Below are positions 60,796-64,000 of a stretch of 64,000 bases of DNA, piece after piece. Where the stretch lies: NCBI RefSeq assembly GCF_007741475.1, contig NZ_CP036261.1:5333798-5397797 (forward strand). The letters run 5' to 3'. A model generated the notes under the pieces. It saw only the letters and a list, made by a program, of their open reading frames with translations, was not told where the DNA came from and did not search any database. Numbering within the stretch: position 1 is the first letter of the stretch; every line of letters starts with the position of its first letter. The stretch is from Rosistilla ulvae. Its GTDB lineage: Bacteria > Planctomycetota > Planctomycetia > Pirellulales > Pirellulaceae. The position numbers and the translations under genes are program-made.

Positions 60796-61797
60796 ATGAG
60801 CAATTTGGCAGATTCGATGCAGCAGCAAGCGGAAGAATTCCAGGCGAGATACGCTGCGGTACGCGAGCAGATTGGCCGCGTGATCGTCGGCCACGACGAC
60901 ATCGTTCACGGTGTCTTGACCGCGATGCTGATCGGCGGACACTGCCTTCTCGAAGGGGTCCCTGGGCTGGGCAAGACGATGCTGGTTCGCACGCTCGCCG
61001 AAACGCTCGACCTCCAGTTCAGCCGGATTCAATTCACGCCCGATCTGATGCCCGCCGATATCCTGGGCACCAACATGATCGTCGAACGTGACGGGCAAAA
61101 GAACTTTGAATTCCAACGCGGACCGATCTTCACGCAAATCCTGCTGGCCGACGAAATCAACCGTGCCACCCCCAAGACGCAATCCGCGTTGCTGGAAACG
61201 ATGCAGGAGGGAACCGTCACCGCCGGCGGCACCCGTTACACGATGGACAAGCCGTATTTTGTCTTGGCCACACAGAACCCGATCGAACAAGAAGGGACCT
61301 ACCCGCTGCCCGAAGCCCAACTGGACCGGTTCATGTTCAAACTGGTCGTCGGTTACAGCACGCGCGAACAACTGGCGACGATCATCGAGCGGACGACCAG
61401 CCGTGAAACCGTCCATCCAACCAAGGTCATGGATGGCGCCGAGATCATTCGCTGGCAACACCTGGTTCGCGAAGTGATCCTCGCCTCACACGTCCAGGAT
61501 TATATCGTCCGCTTGGTCCTGGCGACCCATCCCGACGGACCGCTGGCGACGCCGATCACCAACCAATACGTTCGCTGGGGCAGCAGTCCACGCGGAGCCC
61601 AAACGTTGGCATTGGCCGCCAAGGTGCGCGCACTTCTGGAAGGCCGCTTTAACGTCAGCTTTGAAGATGTCCGGCGCGTCTATTTACCCGCGATGCGGCA
61701 TCGCGTGCTGCTGAACTTCGAAGCCCAAGCCGAAGGAATCGAACCCGATCGCGTGCTGCTAGAGATCCTGGAGAAGGTTGCCGAAAAGGCCGACTGA
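60796..61797 (+). CDS. MoxR-family AAA+ ATPase
   Basis: The 333-residue ATPase has Walker A GVPGLGKTML, Walker B ILLADEINRA and the MoxR features PKTQSALLETMQEG and FVLATQNPIEQEGTYPLPEA. MoxR proteins help assemble or activate other proteins, normally with DUF58 and VWA partners next door; here none are adjacent, so it is an orphan. The ATG at 60796 has an AGGA upstream. It converges with the C25 peptidase gene, one base between stops. Confidence 0.93.
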   Translation: MSNLADSMQQQAEEFQARYAAVREQIGRVIVGHDDIVHGVLTAMLIGGHCLLEGVPGLGKTMLVRTLAETLDLQFSRIQFTPDLMPADILGTNMIVERDGQKNFEFQRGPIFTQILLADEINRATPKTQSALLETMQEGTVTAGGTRYTMDKPYFVLATQNPIEQEGTYPLPEAQLDRFMFKLVVGYSTREQLATIIERTTSRETVHPTKVMDGAEIIRWQHLVREVILASHVQDYIVRLVLATHPDGPLATPITNQYVRWGSSPRGAQTLALAAKVRALLEGRFNVSFEDVRRVYLPAMRHRVLLNFEAQAEGIEPDRVLLEILEKVAEKAD

Positions 61798-61798
61798 A

Positions 61799-63391
61799 CT
61801 ACCGCGGTGAAGCGGCTTGGACGACCGGTGTTTCTCGCGATTCCCGATCGATCAGGATCCGATCGGTCCCCAACGAATATCGATCTTCCGATTCGATCCG
61901 AGCCAGCACCAACGAGCTTTTCGTCAACGTCGCGGGAAGCTTCAATTGAACCGCAAACTCTCCCGGTTCAACCTCGCAAATGGTCCTCTCCAACAACGAA
62001 TCGCTCGCCGCGCGATGCCGATCGATTTCGCTCAGATGCCGCAACTCATCGCGACTCGGTTCGCCGCGACGGTGCAGCTCCAGTGTCAACTTGCCGCCGT
62101 GAGGTGCCGTTCCGTTGACCGTGATCTCGGTTCCCGCCGGAGCACTCACCGGACATTCCAGCGACACCACCTCGGGATGCGAGATCTGCAACAACGGATC
62201 GCCCAATAGATTGTACAACCGCGTATGCTCCAACCGCTCCTGCGGCAACCGGTCCGACGTCGGGCTGAGCATCGCCGCCATCGCATCGAGCATGCCAGGA
62301 ACGGCCCCCTGCCCAGGCTCTCTGACCGCCAGACGCGAAGTCTCCAGCCAAACTTGGCCCAGGGTATCGGGACGCGATTCAAACCACGATTGGATCAACG
62401 AGGTTGCGATGATCGCATTCCCATAGGGAAGCGTCATCCTCGAACCAGCAAAGACGGCGATCGGCCCTCCCGGTTCCAACAACATCTGCTCCGCCAAACA
62501 ATCGTCTTGCGCATCGAAGGCCCCGGTGTAGCAAGCCAACAGCAACGCGATCGGCGATCGCTCCGCGGGACGTTTCAACTGGGAAACACTTGTGTCGTCC
62601 AAGATCGGCGTCCCGGCGGCGGTTGCTGGCACCCGATCCAATTGCGTCACGTGACCATGACCGGCGTAAACCCAAAACAGGCCGCCACCATTAAAACCGT
62701 TGACGACGGTTTGGCAGAAGTTTTTCGCCCCGGGAAAAAACGGACTCGTTGGACTCGCATACGTAACGCGTGTCTGAATGCTGGAGGGGAGATTGGAGGT
62801 CAGGATGCCACGGACAACCGATTCCATCGCCGCATCGATCAACAGCCCAAACCCGCCGACTCCCGCGGTCAGGTCGACCTGATGTCGCCATGGACCGAAA
62901 TGACGACTGGCTTCATACCGACGCACCCGATCGACAAACGATTCCACTTGATCGCCCCGTGCGATCGGAATCCGACCGACCGGCACATCGAGCGCTCCAT
63001 CGCCATCCAAATCGCCGTACAGACTGTCGGTCGCCAGCGTCGGCAGCGACCCCAAAGAGGCTGCCACGGGGCTGGCCAGGTGGTGCGTGGGAACATGTCG
63101 ACGGGGATCGACCGGCCAACGTGGGCCCTGAATTCGGCAGTCGCCAAAAATGACAACCGCTTCGGGACGCAGCCCCCTAGCAGCCACCATCGCCTGCAGA
63201 TCGGCGACGACATCGCCGACCATCGGCTTGCTGTCGACGACGTGCACCGTCACCCCTTGGCTCTGCCGATACTCCACCCACGGGCCGATTGCCGGCCGTA
63301 GATCGGTGGCACAGACGACGATCGCGTCGCGGGCCGCGGCGGTCGAAACAAGCGTGAGTGCAAGCAGCGTGGCGAGCGTTCGCGAGAGCAT
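61799..63391 (-). CDS. Gingipain-like (C25) cysteine peptidase, exported
   Basis: The 530-residue protein has a signal peptide (MLSRTLATLLALTLVSTAAA) and a caspase-like C25 fold: the catalytic His is probably His245 in FWVYAGHGHVTQ and the Cys is Cys287 in IALLLACYTGAFD. The C-terminal part is a beta domain with PVSAPAGTEITVNGTAP. Gingipains act on Lys or Arg peptide bonds outside the cell; specificity here is unknown. The ATG at 63391 gives the signal peptide; an upstream start adds Cys-rich residues. Confidence 0.8.
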   Translation of the reverse strand: MLSRTLATLLALTLVSTAAARDAIVVCATDLRPAIGPWVEYRQSQGVTVHVVDSKPMVGDVVADLQAMVAARGLRPEAVVIFGDCRIQGPRWPVDPRRHVPTHHLASPVAASLGSLPTLATDSLYGDLDGDGALDVPVGRIPIARGDQVESFVDRVRRYEASRHFGPWRHQVDLTAGVGGFGLLIDAAMESVVRGILTSNLPSSIQTRVTYASPTSPFFPGAKNFCQTVVNGFNGGGLFWVYAGHGHVTQLDRVPATAAGTPILDDTSVSQLKRPAERSPIALLLACYTGAFDAQDDCLAEQMLLEPGGPIAVFAGSRMTLPYGNAIIATSLIQSWFESRPDTLGQVWLETSRLAVREPGQGAVPGMLDAMAAMLSPTSDRLPQERLEHTRLYNLLGDPLLQISHPEVVSLECPVSAPAGTEITVNGTAPHGGKLTLELHRRGEPSRDELRHLSEIDRHRAASDSLLERTICEVEPGEFAVQLKLPATLTKSSLVLARIESEDRYSLGTDRILIDRESRETPVVQAASPR

Positions 63392-63655
63392 GCATTTGCC
63401 TTTTGACGAAAAGGATCGATTGGAGTCGCACATCCGCTGGGGGGATGCGAGAAATAGCGTCTACCTAAACCGCTCTGGGCACAGCAACGCAAAGTCGATC
63501 TTACCGGCTTAGCTTTCCAAAAGTAAAGAGACTTCTCGTGGGGGAGACCACCGTAACCGGTTCAAATCGGGCGAGATTACCGCTAGGATAGCAGGGAAGG
63601 TCAGGGGTACTGACAGAGTTGAAGATTTCGCAACGTCCGTGATGGAAGCCGTGTT

Positions 63656-64000
63656 ATGAGTGAAGCAAAAGTTAAAGGCATTGTCCACCTTGTCGAAGAA
63701 ACCAAGACGTACGGAGCCAAGGGTTTTCGCAAGCGTATGGTCGTGCTGAGCCAAGATTTCGGCAGCTTTACGAACTACGTCCCCCTGGAATTCACCCGCG
63801 ACAATTGCGACCTGGCCAACGATCTGAACGTCGGCGACGAGATCGAGGTCAATTACCGGCTGAACGGCCGCAAGTGGCAGAAGGATGCCAACAGCGAAGT
63901 GAAGTACTTCCTGAGCGCTGAAGCGATGGGCTTCAAAGCGGTTGGCAACCCACCCGCTGCGGGTGGTCGCGACGCGGCATCCGCAAACGATGCCTTCTCG
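63656..64000 (+). CDS. DUF3127-domain protein (partial at window end)
   Basis: The visible 115 codons start MSEAKVKGIVHLVEETKTYG and show the DUF3127 pattern (KGFRKRMVVLSQDFGSF, NVGDEIEVNYRLNGRKW). DUF3127 resembles OB-fold single-strand nucleic-acid-binding proteins. The gene runs off the window, so the C-terminus is unseen. Function uncertain. Confidence 0.8.
   Translation, partial: MSEAKVKGIVHLVEETKTYGAKGFRKRMVVLSQDFGSFTNYVPLEFTRDNCDLANDLNVGDEIEVNYRLNGRKWQKDANSEVKYFLSAEAMGFKAVGNPPAAGGRDAASANDAFS

Overview
The window is a chromosomal stretch of a planctomycete, most likely of the Pirellulaceae (Rhodopirellula-like) lineage. This is inferred from the gene content: an ECF sigma factor paired with a Ser/Thr kinase, a DUF1501 protein, a twin-arginine Gfo/Idh/MocA oxidoreductase, a sulfatase remnant, a glycine-rich VWA protein, a BBP2-type porin, futalosine menaquinone genes and archaeal-type C1-cofactor genes. 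About 50 protein genes lie on both strands in short operons. I saw no rRNA, tRNA or CRISPR array.

Region 1-8 kb: an outer-membrane porin with a Cys/Gly repeat, then a convergent ECF sigma factor-kinase operon whose kinase carries a TAXI-type ligand-binding domain, a thioredoxin-fold protein and a HEAT-like protein. Region 8-17 kb: a palindromic intergenic patch, a three-gene ABC efflux operon, a tandem TM2-domain protein, a translationally coupled mfnD-mfnF-mfnE cluster (methanofuran-like cofactor synthesis) and a CoxE-like VWA protein. Region 17-27 kb: a baeRF-like protein, sufU-sufS, a thioesterase, an M42 peptidase, a DUF1499 protein, an IS1380-family transposase remnant, topA and a DCC-family protein.

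Region 27-31 kb: a menaquinone operon of the futalosine type (menG/ubiE, ubiX, ubiA/mqnP, mqnE). Region 31-38 kb: an Rpn-type nuclease, kdtA, an unusually long secA with a repeated insertion, and a small secreted cysteine-rich protein with its own likely promoter and a clear terminator. Region 38-51 kb: a VOC protein, a DUF1501 protein, a 1370-residue VWA/Gly-Met repeat protein, a conserved protein of unknown function, a dienelactone hydrolase, a histidine kinase/NtrC-type regulator pair, a SET-domain protein and a small acidic protein.

Region 51-64 kb: a decayed arylsulfatase, a Gfo/Idh/MocA oxidoreductase, an incomplete oligopeptide ABC operon (oppB-oppC-oppD, no binding protein nearby), a PSP1-domain protein, NfeD plus flotillin FloA with a small partner, an orphan MoxR ATPase, a gingipain-like C25 peptidase and a DUF3127 protein cut by the window end.

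The strongest candidates for new biology are the kinase-TAXI fusion, the repeat expansion in SecA, the cysteine-rich envelope-type proteins and the large VWA/Gly-Met protein. Functions are read from motifs and family knowledge; no database search was run.
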